From contig JAZKAD010000047.1 in NCBI GenBank assembly GCA_040389305.1, positions 1 to 36,345 of the forward strand: DNA of 36,345 nt. Reading direction: 5' to 3'. This DNA comes from JAZKAD01 sp040389305 (GTDB lineage: Bacteria > Pseudomonadota > Alphaproteobacteria > Rickettsiales > Rickettsiaceae). This document shows, one piece after another, positions 17,303 through 25,516 of the stretch (position 1 is its first letter; each line of letters starts with the position of its first letter). The notes beneath the pieces are model-generated. The model saw nothing but the letters and a program-made list of their open reading frames with translations. It was not told the origin of the DNA and searched no databases. The position numbers and the translations under genes are program-made.

Positions 17303-17716
17303 ATGAAAACTCTAAAAACGCTTGTTAAGCTGCAAAAAAAACAACTAGACGATCTGTTGCTTCAGATTGCAGCAAAAGTTGCAAAAAAAGATGCAATTGA
17401 AGAAAAAATGAAGTCCATGCACGATGAGGCAGAGGAGGAGAAGCAGAGATATCAAGGCTCTACAGAATACGCCTTTATGCTCAGCCAGTATCTGGACTAC
17501 ACTACAAAACAAGAAAAATTGTATACAAAGGAGATGACGGAGTTAGATCGTGAAATAGATGTTATGCGAGATGATTTATTTAATCAGTTCGGAGAGCTTA
17601 AAAAATTAGAAATCACCCTAGAGAGGCGGATCCAAGCTGAGAAATTAGCGGCTTCTAAGGCGGAAGACAAGGCTTTAGATGAAATGACTGTGCTGAGATA
17701 TAAAGGGGAATGGTAG
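17303..17716 (+). CDS. fliJ: Flagellar export protein FliJ-like
   Basis: FliJ is a small soluble coiled-coil stalk protein of the flagellar type III export ATPase complex (with FliH and FliI). This 137-residue protein is a two-helix coiled coil throughout. The N-terminus KTLKTLVKLQKKQLDDLLLQ matches the usual FliJ start. The C-terminal half (FNQFGELKKLEITLERR, then KAEDKALDEM) follows the alphaproteobacterial FliJ pattern of AFEELKKLE and ALDE segments. No other flagellar gene is in the window, so function depends on what lies elsewhere; the phaA-fliJ pairing is odd. Any generic coiled-coil protein of this size is the alternative. Confidence 0.65.
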   Translation: MKTLKTLVKLQKKQLDDLLLQIAAKVAKKDAIEEKMKSMHDEAEEEKQRYQGSTEYAFMLSQYLDYTTKQEKLYTKEMTELDREIDVMRDDLFNQFGELKKLEITLERRIQAEKLAASKAEDKALDEMTVLRYKGEW

Positions 17717-17736
17717 AGTTTTTTATCATAGCAGCC

Positions 17737-18351
17737 TTAAAACTGAGGCTCGTAAAGTAAATATACACTTCCAGCTCTACTTACTAAAAGACCTTCTGGA
17801 AGCTTCTTTTTGAGCCTAGCTAGGTATGTTTCAATCGCGCTCGTTTCGACGGATTCATTATATTTCCACACCATACTCAGTAAATGCTCTTTGGTAACTG
17901 AGTGGTTATCTGATTTTAACAGAGAGCATATTAACTGATTTTCCTTATCAGTGAGTTTAATTACTTCGCCATTTAGGTACAATGCACTGGCACTTTCGTT
18001 ATATAAAAGATCTTTTTGAATAAAGCAAAATAGCTCAGGAGATCTATGCTTTGCGTGAATAGTTTTAAGAATTGACTGTAATCTGAATGGCTTCCGGATA
18101 GCATTATTCGTAAAATCAATTATATGCTTAGAGCGATGATAAACTTTTTGTATATAACTTGCCCAAGTAATATCATAATCAACATCCAGAATACATAAAT
18201 CGAATTTAGGATGTTTTACCATGACGAGATCTAAGTCTTGCAAACTTTGAACAAGATGAAGTTCTATATTGCTATCTTTAGCGCTATCTGAAATAGCATC
18301 AAAGATAAATCGATTATCACTTATAACGATTTCCACTTTAGAGGCAGTCAT
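17737..18351 (-). CDS. OmpR-type response regulator with a degenerate receiver domain
   Basis: This 204-residue protein has a receiver-like N-terminus and a winged-helix DNA-binding C-terminus (about 120-200; LNGEVIKLTDKENQLICSLL, then AIETYLARLKKKL). The receiver looks reduced. The acidic pair is Asp12-Asn13, the likely phosphorylation site is Asp56 (LCILDVDYD), and Thr81 is followed only six residues later by Lys87 (RKPF). That leaves no room for the usual alpha4/beta5 segment of about 15-20 residues. Phosphorylation may be altered or absent. Its ATG directly abuts the ftsK stop (TAA then ATG), so it is cotranscribed with ftsK, suggesting a cell-cycle or division-linked regulator. The partner kinase is unknown. 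Confidence 0.85.
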   Translation of the reverse strand: MTASKVEIVISDNRFIFDAISDSAKDSNIELHLVQSLQDLDLVMVKHPKFDLCILDVDYDITWASYIQKVYHRSKHIIDFTNNAIRKPFRLQSILKTIHAKHRSPELFCFIQKDLLYNESASALYLNGEVIKLTDKENQLICSLLKSDNHSVTKEHLLSMVWKYNESVETSAIETYLARLKKKLPEGLLVSRAGSVYLLYEPQF

Positions 18352-20541
18352 TTAATCCTCGGGCAGGAGGATTTCACGCTTACCAGCATGATTAGGCTCG
18401 GATACTACGCCCTCTCTTTCCATGCGTTCTATAATTAATGCAGCTCTATTATAACCTATTCTGAGGCAGCGCTGGACATAACTTGTAGACACTTTGCGAT
18501 CACGTTTTACAATTTGCAAAGCTTGTCTATATAGGCTGTCATCATCTCCACCTTCTTCTCCCATTGCATCGAGGGAGATCTCTTCTTCTTGCTCCGTAAC
18601 GCTTGTGATATAAGACGGAGAGCCTTGAGATTTAAGGTACTGAGTAATATTTTCAACCTCTCTGTCATCTACAAATGGTCCATGGAAACGTGCAATTTTA
18701 GAATTGCTACCCATATATAGCATATCTCCCATACCAAGAAGCTGCTCAGCGCCTTGCTCTCCAAGGATAGTGCGACTATCTATTTTAGAAGTGACTTTAA
18801 AACTTATCCTGCTTGGAAAATTTGCTTTAATAACCCCAGTGATGACATCCACAGAAGGACGCTGCGTTGCCATGATAATATGAATACCTGCGGCTCTCGC
18901 CATCTGAGCTAGGCGCTGTATAGAAGATTCTATATCCTTGCCAGCAACTATCATAAGGTCAGCCATTTCGTCTACAATAACTACAATAAAAGGGAGGCTT
19001 TCCATTTCTATTGGCACAGAAGCGTATATAGGTTTGCCAGTATCCGGATCAAAGCCTGTTTGAGCCGTACGCTCTAGTTGTTGGCCTTTAGATACAGCGT
19101 CTTTTATTCGCTCGTTATAGCCAGCAATGCTTCGAACGCCGAGATTAGACATCAGGCGATATCTATTCTCCATTTCCTTCACCGCCCATTTAAGCGCTAC
19201 TACTGCTTTACCAGGCTCCGTCACTACTGGGGTGAGTAGATGAGGAATCCCATCATAAACAGAAAGCTCTAGCATCTTAGGATCGATCATAATAAATTTA
19301 CAACTTTCTGGTGTATGTCTATAGAGCAAGGAAATAATCATAGCATTAATAGCTACAGACTTACCAGAACCAGTAGTACCCGCCACTAGTAAGTGAGGCA
19401 TCTTCGCAAGATCGACTACAGCAGGCTTGCCTCCTAAATCCTTACCTAGGATAATTGGCAAACTAAAACTTGGATCTACATACTCGCTAGTTACAACTAA
19501 ATCACGCAAGCTAAAAAACTCTCTCTTAGCATTAGGCAGTTCAATGCCAAGAGCATTACGTCCTGGAATTACTGCGATCCTAGTAGAAATTGCACTCAAA
19601 GAGCGAGCTATATCATCAGCAAGTCCTATGACTCTTGAGGATTTTGTGCCAGCGGATGGCTCGAATTCGTACATAGTAACAACAGGACCCTGGCTAATGC
19701 CTATTATCTTTCCTCGTACTCCGAAGTCACTAAGTACCTTAAGCAGGTCTTTAGAGTTTTGCTCTAGCTCTTGCCCAGATAAGGGTTCAATTACTTGGTT
19801 ATTATATTTACCAAGCAAATCTATAGTAGGGAGAGTGAATGCGCTATCACTAGGGGCGAGTGGCAATTGAGCAGATGATATTCTCTCTGATGCTTCTGAA
19901 TACGTCACTTCATTTTGGGTAGTAGGTGATGTCTTAGTTTTATGGTTAAGGCCCGTAGCAGGAGAGGTCTTGATGCTGATATATCCAGGCAGTTCGTGAG
20001 TTACTTTCTCTTCATTACGTGTCAATTTATTTAAGAAAATAATGACATCTTGTCTGTCTATACCACTAGACACAACAAGAGCTATTAATGTTATAAAAGC
20101 CGCAGTTATTATGTAGGGTACTTCTAATGCTATAAGGTATGGGGCGAAAACCGATCCGATCCACCCTCCAAGCCCAGCTGGTAGCATTTTATGTTCAATG
20201 ACGCCAAGGCTTGTAGAAGTAGCAAAAATTGCTATAAGCAGAGAAATAGACCTCAAGGACCATAAATATATTGATCCTTTGTATAGCAAAACCACTCCCC
20301 AAGAGATAAAAGCTACTACAATTAAATAACTAGCCATTCCTAGGATTTGGAGCAATAAATCCCCTATATATGCCCCATATGCCCCACAAAAATTAGAGAC
20401 CTCGAAGGCGCTCGATGTATTTAAGGACGGGTCTTCGTGGTTGTATGATGCTAAAGATAGGAACAAAGATATTCCTAAGGCAAAAAATAATGCCGCCCTT
20501 GCTCTATTATCAAAGACCCATTTTTTTATTCCAAAGAACAC
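18352..20541 (-). CDS. ftsK: DNA translocase FtsK
   Basis: FtsK links septum formation to chromosome segregation: it is anchored at the septum and pumps DNA toward dif for XerCD dimer resolution. The 729-residue protein has four membrane helices (about 16-32, 58-85, 93-113, 130-160), a short low-complexity linker (about 175-240), and the motor with Walker A GTTGSGKS (Lys394) and Walker B IVVIVDEMADL (Asp524). The C-terminal winged-helix gamma domain (about 665-729; STSYVQRCLRIGYNRAALII) is the KOPS-reading module. The start is GTG at 20541; no earlier or nearby ATG is in frame. The response regulator gene follows without a gap. Confidence 0.95.
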   Translation of the reverse strand: MFFGIKKWVFDNRARAALFFALGISLFLSLASYNHEDPSLNTSSAFEVSNFCGAYGAYIGDLLLQILGMASYLIVVAFISWGVVLLYKGSIYLWSLRSISLLIAIFATSTSLGVIEHKMLPAGLGGWIGSVFAPYLIALEVPYIITAAFITLIALVVSSGIDRQDVIIFLNKLTRNEEKVTHELPGYISIKTSPATGLNHKTKTSPTTQNEVTYSEASERISSAQLPLAPSDSAFTLPTIDLLGKYNNQVIEPLSGQELEQNSKDLLKVLSDFGVRGKIIGISQGPVVTMYEFEPSAGTKSSRVIGLADDIARSLSAISTRIAVIPGRNALGIELPNAKREFFSLRDLVVTSEYVDPSFSLPIILGKDLGGKPAVVDLAKMPHLLVAGTTGSGKSVAINAMIISLLYRHTPESCKFIMIDPKMLELSVYDGIPHLLTPVVTEPGKAVVALKWAVKEMENRYRLMSNLGVRSIAGYNERIKDAVSKGQQLERTAQTGFDPDTGKPIYASVPIEMESLPFIVVIVDEMADLMIVAGKDIESSIQRLAQMARAAGIHIIMATQRPSVDVITGVIKANFPSRISFKVTSKIDSRTILGEQGAEQLLGMGDMLYMGSNSKIARFHGPFVDDREVENITQYLKSQGSPSYITSVTEQEEEISLDAMGEEGGDDDSLYRQALQIVKRDRKVSTSYVQRCLRIGYNRAALIIERMEREGVVSEPNHAGKREILLPED

Positions 20542-20590
20542 GGATTATTATTTGTTAATTGATTATGCAGTATAAAGCTGGGGCAGGGCT

Positions 20591-20637
20591 ATTTCAAACT
20601 ATTTCTACAGACTCCTTATGTCCTCAGAGTTTGAAAT
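20591..20637. repeat. Perfect 10-bp inverted repeat spanning the ccmF end
   Basis: ATTTCAAACT (20591-20600) pairs exactly with AGTTTGAAAT (20628-20637) around a 27-base loop that contains the ccmF stop codon. No T-run follows on the minus strand. It may fold at the ccmF mRNA end ahead of ftsK. Confidence 0.55.
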
Positions 20638-22520
20638 GCCGCAGTATTGCTTTTTTTAGATAAAAGACTTACAAATATACCGCCCGCTATAATTATAATG
20701 GATATCCAGAGAAGGCTTACACAGGGTCTGTAGTAGATTTTTGCATGGATTATATCGCCATTAACTTTACTAAGTACCGCGTATAAATCATGCGTTAAAT
20801 AGCTATATATATCACTTTCTGCTGTGATAGATTTTTCTATTTCATAAAATCTATTTTCAGGACGCAAGATCACGGTCTTATTATCAGAACTTTCTAACCA
20901 GAACTCTACGATTTGCCTATAGTAATTGTCATGCTGACTATAAGTTATATTCTGAAGGGTTATCTTGTATTTTTCGGTATTAACTACATCTCCTCTTTTT
21001 CCTATAAAATCAAACTCACTTTGCAAGGAGCTATTCAGGGTGATGCATAATGCCATCATTCCATATCCGAAATGACTAATTAGCATTGCCGCCATTTTCG
21101 AGGAGAGGGGGGCTTTGAAGTAATTACTCTTCTCTAGGAGTTTAGCGATTGTACTCACCATCAAAAATACGCTGCCAAATATTGCGCTTCCTATTAAAGG
21201 AGAGTACTCGGGCAGGAGGGCGTAGAAAATGAAGCTAGATAAACAAGCTACAAGTGCAGATATATAAAAGTCTAAGCGTCTGGTATTTTTAGCTTTGAAA
21301 TACGCAAAGCTTCCAGCTAGCAGTAATATAGGTACTGAGAGAGGGAGAAAAGTTTTTATGAAATATTCTGTGCCAACAGAGATTGTAACGCCCAATATTC
21401 CCAAAACAACAGGATAAAGAATTGCAAACAACAGAGTAAGAAGAATCGCTATCCATGTGATATTTCCGAATAAAACACCTTGTTCTTTAGAGTAAGGAAA
21501 TAATTTACTCGAGGCCAAAGTATTAATACGCCAAATATATAGGCCATAGCTAAATGATGCCAAGATCATAAAGATCCAAAGTAATATTTGAGCTCTCCCT
21601 GTATTATCAGCAAATGAATGGACTGAAGTTAAAAGACCAGATCGCACCAACGAAGTGCCTAGTAAGGTTAGCAAAAAGGTAGTAAGACCAAAGAATATAG
21701 TCCATCTGATTAATTTTAAATGAAGCACGGAAAAGATTAAGGAATGGTGGAAGGCTATGGCGGAAATTAAAGGAAGAAGCGAAATATTTTCTACTGGGTC
21801 AAAAAACCAAAATCCTCCCCAGCCAAGCTCTCTGTAAGCCCACCAGCTACCAAGTCCTACTCCTATTGTCAGCATAAGCCATCCAAATTTAGAAAAGATC
21901 ATGGAGGCTTTCACGCATTCTAGTGATTTAGCGGGATATATAAGACTTAAGCAAGAATATAGGAATGGAGCGAGGTATGACACATACCCCATATATAATA
22001 TAGGGGGGTGGATAATTAAGGCTATATCTTGCAATAAAGGGTTTAATCCCATGCCTTGGTGAGGGCTGTTAATAGAGAGGGAGGTAAAGGGATTGGAATA
22101 TAAGTAAACGAACATCCCAAACCCTAGGATAATAGGGGATAAAATAAAAATAGACGCGGGCAAGAGGGCGTTATCTATATTTTTAATACATAAGCTAGCC
22201 ACAATGCTAAGCAATGAGTACCATAGTAATATTGAGCCTTCGTGACTTGCCCAAGCTCCTGATATCTTAAATATTAAAGGTGTTATACTGCTGGAATTCA
22301 AAAATACATTTTGTATCGAAAAATCAGAAATATAGAAGCTGTATATAAGAACGCAGAAGGAGAGGGTGGTAAGGACTGACTGTCCTATAAATAAGTATTT
22401 CGCAATCTTACTAAAAGCAATTTTGCCCAAGTTGTATTGCGCTAGTACAATTATAACTAAGCTAAATGCAACAAACAAACACCCAAAGCCTAAGAGCAGA
22501 TTGCCAATCAGGGAGGTCAT
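20616..22520 (-). CDS. ccmF: Cytochrome c-type biogenesis protein CcmF
   Basis: CcmF is the membrane heme lyase core of System I cytochrome c maturation; it takes heme from CcmE and attaches it to apocytochrome c with CcmH/I. The 634-residue protein is rich in membrane helices and carries the heme-handling WWD-type signature AYRELGWGGFWFFDPVEN followed by SLLPLISAIAFHHSL, plus IIHPPILYMGYV. A periplasmic segment lies at about 505-600, before a last membrane helix. The ATG at 22520 is preferred over the adjacent TTG at 22523. The start lies inside the 37-bp tandem duplication shared with the upstream CNNM gene. Other ccm genes are not in the window. Confidence 0.93.
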   Translation of the reverse strand: MTSLIGNLLLGFGCLFVAFSLVIIVLAQYNLGKIAFSKIAKYLFIGQSVLTTLSFCVLIYSFYISDFSIQNVFLNSSSITPLIFKISGAWASHEGSILLWYSLLSIVASLCIKNIDNALLPASIFILSPIILGFGMFVYLYSNPFTSLSINSPHQGMGLNPLLQDIALIIHPPILYMGYVSYLAPFLYSCLSLIYPAKSLECVKASMIFSKFGWLMLTIGVGLGSWWAYRELGWGGFWFFDPVENISLLPLISAIAFHHSLIFSVLHLKLIRWTIFFGLTTFLLTLLGTSLVRSGLLTSVHSFADNTGRAQILLWIFMILASFSYGLYIWRINTLASSKLFPYSKEQGVLFGNITWIAILLTLLFAILYPVVLGILGVTISVGTEYFIKTFLPLSVPILLLAGSFAYFKAKNTRRLDFYISALVACLSSFIFYALLPEYSPLIGSAIFGSVFLMVSTIAKLLEKSNYFKAPLSSKMAAMLISHFGYGMMALCITLNSSLQSEFDFIGKRGDVVNTEKYKITLQNITYSQHDNYYRQIVEFWLESSDNKTVILRPENRFYEIEKSITAESDIYSYLTHDLYAVLSKVNGDIIHAKIYYRPCVSLLWISIIIIAGGIFVSLLSKKSNTAAFQTLRT

Positions 22521-22593
22521 CAATTATATCCTCATCAGGCTTGACTTCCACGGTCATCAATTATATCCTCATCAGGCTTGACTTCCACGGTCA
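22515..22593. repeat. 37-bp tandem duplication at the CNNM/ccmF junction
   Basis: Bases 22515-22551 are repeated exactly at 22552-22588, with five further matching bases to 22593. The unit covers the last codons of the CNNM gene and the ccmF start. Because 37 is not a multiple of three, the second copy shifts the CNNM frame, which now ends at 22535. With one copy, the CNNM frame would run on about 18 codons into ccmF. Confidence 0.95.
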
Positions 22594-23821
22594 ACGTTTT
22601 TATCCGATTAGACAGGCGCTTACTGATAGTAATTCTAAAATTAAGAATCTCTAATATCTCCCCTTGTTCAGGCAATTTATGCATATGATGCATTACAAGA
22701 CCAGCTAAAGTGTTTGCATCTTCGTCTGGTAGATTCCATCCAAGCTCTCGATTAAGATCGCGAATAGACATCGAGCCGTCAATAATAAATCGATTTTTAT
22801 CCTGCTCTCTAATGCGTCTTTTGACAGAGTCATGCTCATCGTCAATCTGACCTACTATTTCTTCAAGAACGTCTTCTAGGGTTAGCATGCCTTTAAGGTC
22901 GCCATACTCATCTATTACAAGAGCGAAATGGCTACGTTTTTGTTTAAATGCATGTAGTTGCTGGCTAGCTAAGGCGTTTTCTGGAATAAACCAAGGCTCT
23001 GTAATAAAATCTTTGATCGAAATTTTTGCATAATCAAAATTGCTCCGATAAAGAGATTTCACTAGATCCTTTATATGGAGAATGCCTACAATATTATCTG
23101 TACTATCTCTCCACAAAGGAATGCGCGTATGTGAAGAGTTTAAGGCTTGAGCGGTAATTTCTTTTACAGGAAGATCGGCATTAATGCTTGTTATATGAAA
23201 GCGATGGATCATGATCTCATCTACTGTGATATTCCCGATATCCAGTACGCCACCTAGCATATCCCTATCGGATGTGAATACATTCCCTTCAGAATGATGA
23301 TGCTCGATAATACCCCTTACTTCTTCAGCCCCAGATATATCTTGGGTAAATTTTATACGAAAAATAAAACAAAATGCCCGTAAAATAAGGTTTAATATAA
23401 AATTAACTGGGCGTAAAAAGAGCAGAGTTTTATCGACAAACGAAGAAGAGATAAGTATAATCGATTCAGCTTTAGCAACTGCTATGGCCTTTGGTACAAC
23501 TTCTGCGAATACTATAATCATTATAGACATTACGATAGATGCGATTATTGTCCCATGTTCCTCGCCGTATATTCCAATAATAACACTTGTAGCAATTGTA
23601 GTTGCTATCGTATTAATTAAGCTATTGAATACCAAAAGACTACTTATCACCTTCTCTTTGATTTTAAGAAGCTTTAATACTACGACTGCCCTTATATCTC
23701 CTGCGGTTTTAGCCTTTTGTATTCTACCAACCGAAGCCGCTGTCACGGCAGTTTCAATGGCTGCAAAGCATGATGAAATAGCTAAAAGAGCGAGTACTAG
23801 GAGGACTGAAAGCAAGATCAT
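22535..23821 (-). CDS. CNNM/CorC (HlyC) family transporter with CBS pair
   Basis: Members of this family are membrane proteins linked to Mg2+/Co2+ efflux; some were first described as hemolysin-related. The 428-residue protein has a DUF21 transmembrane domain (about 1-185; MILLSVLLVLALLAISSCF, then an FAEVVPKA motif), a CBS pair (about 195-320; HTRIPLWRDSTDNIVGILHIKDL and FALVIDEYGDLKGMLTLEDVLEEIVG), and a C-terminal CorC_HlyC domain (about 340-420; DEDANTLAGLVMHHMHKLPEQGE). The start is ATG at 23821 without a strong ribosome-binding site. The last few residues (RGSQA) are the product of the 37-bp duplication. It is divergent from the rpsF operon. Confidence 0.92.
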   Translation of the reverse strand: MILLSVLLVLALLAISSCFAAIETAVTAASVGRIQKAKTAGDIRAVVVLKLLKIKEKVISSLLVFNSLINTIATTIATSVIIGIYGEEHGTIIASIVMSIMIIVFAEVVPKAIAVAKAESIILISSSFVDKTLLFLRPVNFILNLILRAFCFIFRIKFTQDISGAEEVRGIIEHHHSEGNVFTSDRDMLGGVLDIGNITVDEIMIHRFHITSINADLPVKEITAQALNSSHTRIPLWRDSTDNIVGILHIKDLVKSLYRSNFDYAKISIKDFITEPWFIPENALASQQLHAFKQKRSHFALVIDEYGDLKGMLTLEDVLEEIVGQIDDEHDSVKRRIREQDKNRFIIDGSMSIRDLNRELGWNLPDEDANTLAGLVMHHMHKLPEQGEILEILNFRITISKRLSNRIKTLTVEVKPDEDIIDDRGSQA

Positions 23822-23924
23822 TTAAATATCAATAAATCGTCAAGTAGCTATGTACTTTGTCGGTATTTAAGCAAGATGACAGAGATATTGCAAGAAAAAT
23901 ATATGTTATGCATGAAGATAGTTC

Positions 23925-23953
23925 TTGAAGTATGCTAACAAAATTGCTATAAA
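23925..23953 (+). promoter_or_regulatory. Sigma-70 promoter of the rpsF-rpsR-rplI operon
   Basis: TTGAAG (23925-23930) and TATAAA (23948-23953) are separated by exactly 17 bp, and TG at 23945-23946 gives an extended -10. Transcription would start near 23960, about 36 bases before rpsF. Confidence 0.7.
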
Positions 23954-23995
23954 CTCCTTTTTATAAATGACTTTAAGTTAAGTGTTGGAGCTTCC

Positions 23996-24379
23996 ATGTC
24001 CCTATATGAATTAGTGTTTATCATTCGTCAAGACGTATCTTCTAGCGACGTTGACAGAATAACAGAAGATTTTTCTAAAATCATTAAAACCGCTGGTGGT
24101 TCTATAATTAAGAACGAGTATTGGGGTCTTCGGACTTTAGCATACGAAATAAATAATAACAAAAAGGGGCATTATATATTGCTCGGCTTTGAAACTGATG
24201 CAGCTACCATCAATGAACTTGATCGCAAAATGAAGTTAAGCGAAGATGTCATTAGGTTTATGGTGCATAACGTAGAAGAAATTAGCGCAGAAGTCTCGCC
24301 AATTCTACGCGGTAAAAACGCAGAAAATGAAATTGCTATAGATGTGACTTTAAATAAAGCAGATCTTGAGTCTATTTAA
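23996..24379 (+). CDS. rpsF: 30S ribosomal protein S6
   Basis: S6 binds 16S rRNA together with S18 in the platform of the small subunit. The 127 residues show the S6 fold: MSLYELVFIIRQDVS at the start, the conserved IIKNEYWGLRTLAYEINNN segment in the middle, and GHYILLGFE. There is a short variable tail after residue 105. The ATG at 23996 has GGAG five bases upstream. It is first in the operon; rpsR follows after 16 bp. Confidence 0.97.
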   Translation: MSLYELVFIIRQDVSSSDVDRITEDFSKIIKTAGGSIIKNEYWGLRTLAYEINNNKKGHYILLGFETDAATINELDRKMKLSEDVIRFMVHNVEEISAEVSPILRGKNAENEIAIDVTLNKADLESI

Positions 24380-24395
24380 AGAAGGAAAATATATT

Positions 24396-24680
24396 ATGTC
24401 TGAATCAGAACAAAAACAACCTATGCGTACTGTCGACAGATCGGCTAAAAGGGTATTTTTTAGAAGAAGAAGAGGTTGTCCTCTGTCTGTAGATGGAGCG
24501 CCGGCGATAGATTATAAGAATCCAGATCTACTTGTCAAATTTGTATCTGAAGGTGGGCGTATACTTCCTAGCCGCATCACAAATGTTTGCGCTAAGAAGC
24601 AAAGACAACTCAAGAGAGCTATAAAAATTGCTCGCATTCTTGCGCTTCTACCATTTGTCAATCATAGTGCTACAAAATAA
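24396..24680 (+). CDS. rpsR: 30S ribosomal protein S18
   Basis: S18 partners S6 on the 30S platform. The 94 residues contain the basic RRRRGCP region, the IDYKNPDLLVKFVSEGGRIL core and the conserved end PSRITNVCAKKQRQLKRAIK with ARILALLPF. The ATG at 24396 has AAGGA nine bases upstream; the frame is open to a TTG at 24366 within rpsF, which is rejected. Confidence 0.97.
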   Translation: MSESEQKQPMRTVDRSAKRVFFRRRRGCPLSVDGAPAIDYKNPDLLVKFVSEGGRILPSRITNVCAKKQRQLKRAIKIARILALLPFVNHSATK

Positions 24681-24690
24681 GAAGGATCTC

Positions 24691-25260
24691 ATGAGAGTAA
24701 TTTTGGTTAAACCAGTAAGAAAACTTGGTAAAATAGGTGATGTTGTTAAAGTTAAAGATGGCTTTGGCAGAAATTTCTTATTAACTCATGGCTTTGCTGT
24801 GAGAGCTACAGACTCTAATATGCTCATGATCGAAGAAAAGAGACATGAACTCGAGGCTAAAAACGCAGCTGATAGAGCGGCAGCCGAAGTCCTTGGCGAA
24901 AAAATACAAGGAAAAGACGTTACATTCATCATGCAAGCTGCCGTTGATGGTAGGCTTTTTGGTTCAGTTAGCAACAAAGAGCTAGCTAAAGCAGTTTCAG
25001 CTCTTGGATACGAGATAAACCATGCTCAAGTAGCTCTTGAACAACCACTTAAATCTTTGGGCGTGTTTGAAGTACCGCTGAATTTGCATAGTGATGTGAC
25101 AATTCATATCATTGTCAATATCGCTCGTTCTGATTCAGAAGCTGGAGATGCTCTGCGCGACTTTAAACAAGGTAAAGTGCAAGGCAATCTTCTAGAAAGC
25201 GCTGAAATTGAAGGTGCTGAAGAGAATGTAGAAGCAGAAGACTCTGCTCTTTCTGCATAA
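24691..25260 (+). CDS. rplI: 50S ribosomal protein L9
   Basis: L9 binds 23S rRNA near the L1 stalk and helps maintain reading frame. The 189-residue protein has the N-terminal RNA-binding domain (MRVILVKPVRKLGKIGDVVK, then GFGRNFL), the long connecting helix (about 45-78) and the C-terminal domain ending near residue 150. A further 35-40 acidic residues (EGAEENVEAEDSA) are longer than in E. coli L9 (149) but usual for alphaproteobacteria. The ATG at 24691 has AAGGA upstream; it is 10 bp after the rpsR stop. Confidence 0.96.
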   Translation: MRVILVKPVRKLGKIGDVVKVKDGFGRNFLLTHGFAVRATDSNMLMIEEKRHELEAKNAADRAAAEVLGEKIQGKDVTFIMQAAVDGRLFGSVSNKELAKAVSALGYEINHAQVALEQPLKSLGVFEVPLNLHSDVTIHIIVNIARSDSEAGDALRDFKQGKVQGNLLESAEIEGAEENVEAEDSALSA

Positions 25261-25297
25261 ATCACAACTCATTAAATAATAATATTCTTCTCATCCT

Positions 25298-25343
25298 AAT
25301 CACCTCAAGAGGTTGCTAAACCTATCTCTTGAGGTGATTTTTT
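25298..25343 (+). terminator. Intrinsic terminator of the ribosomal protein operon
   Basis: AATCACCTCAAGAG (25298-25311) is the exact reverse complement of CTCTTGAGGTGATT (25326-25339), a 14-bp stem with a 14-base loop, followed by a T-run ending at 25343. It sits 38 bp after the rplI stop. Confidence 0.92.
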
Positions 25344-25516
25344 GTCTCTAGCAAACTCTCATTGATATATTTCACATTCTTATCTGAAGCTAAAACGCAC
25401 TATCCAAACTAAGATTTGGTACTCCAATTTAAAAAATCTATGTCAATTCTAATATGCAGGCTATATTCATAAAATTCTAGTGAAATAGAATAGCCAACTT
25501 CTATATAAGGATTACA

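Noticed and set aside
22515..22593. Tandem repeat as a CRISPR or insertion-sequence footprint
   Set aside because: Only two adjacent copies, no spacers, no terminal inverted repeats and no transposase.
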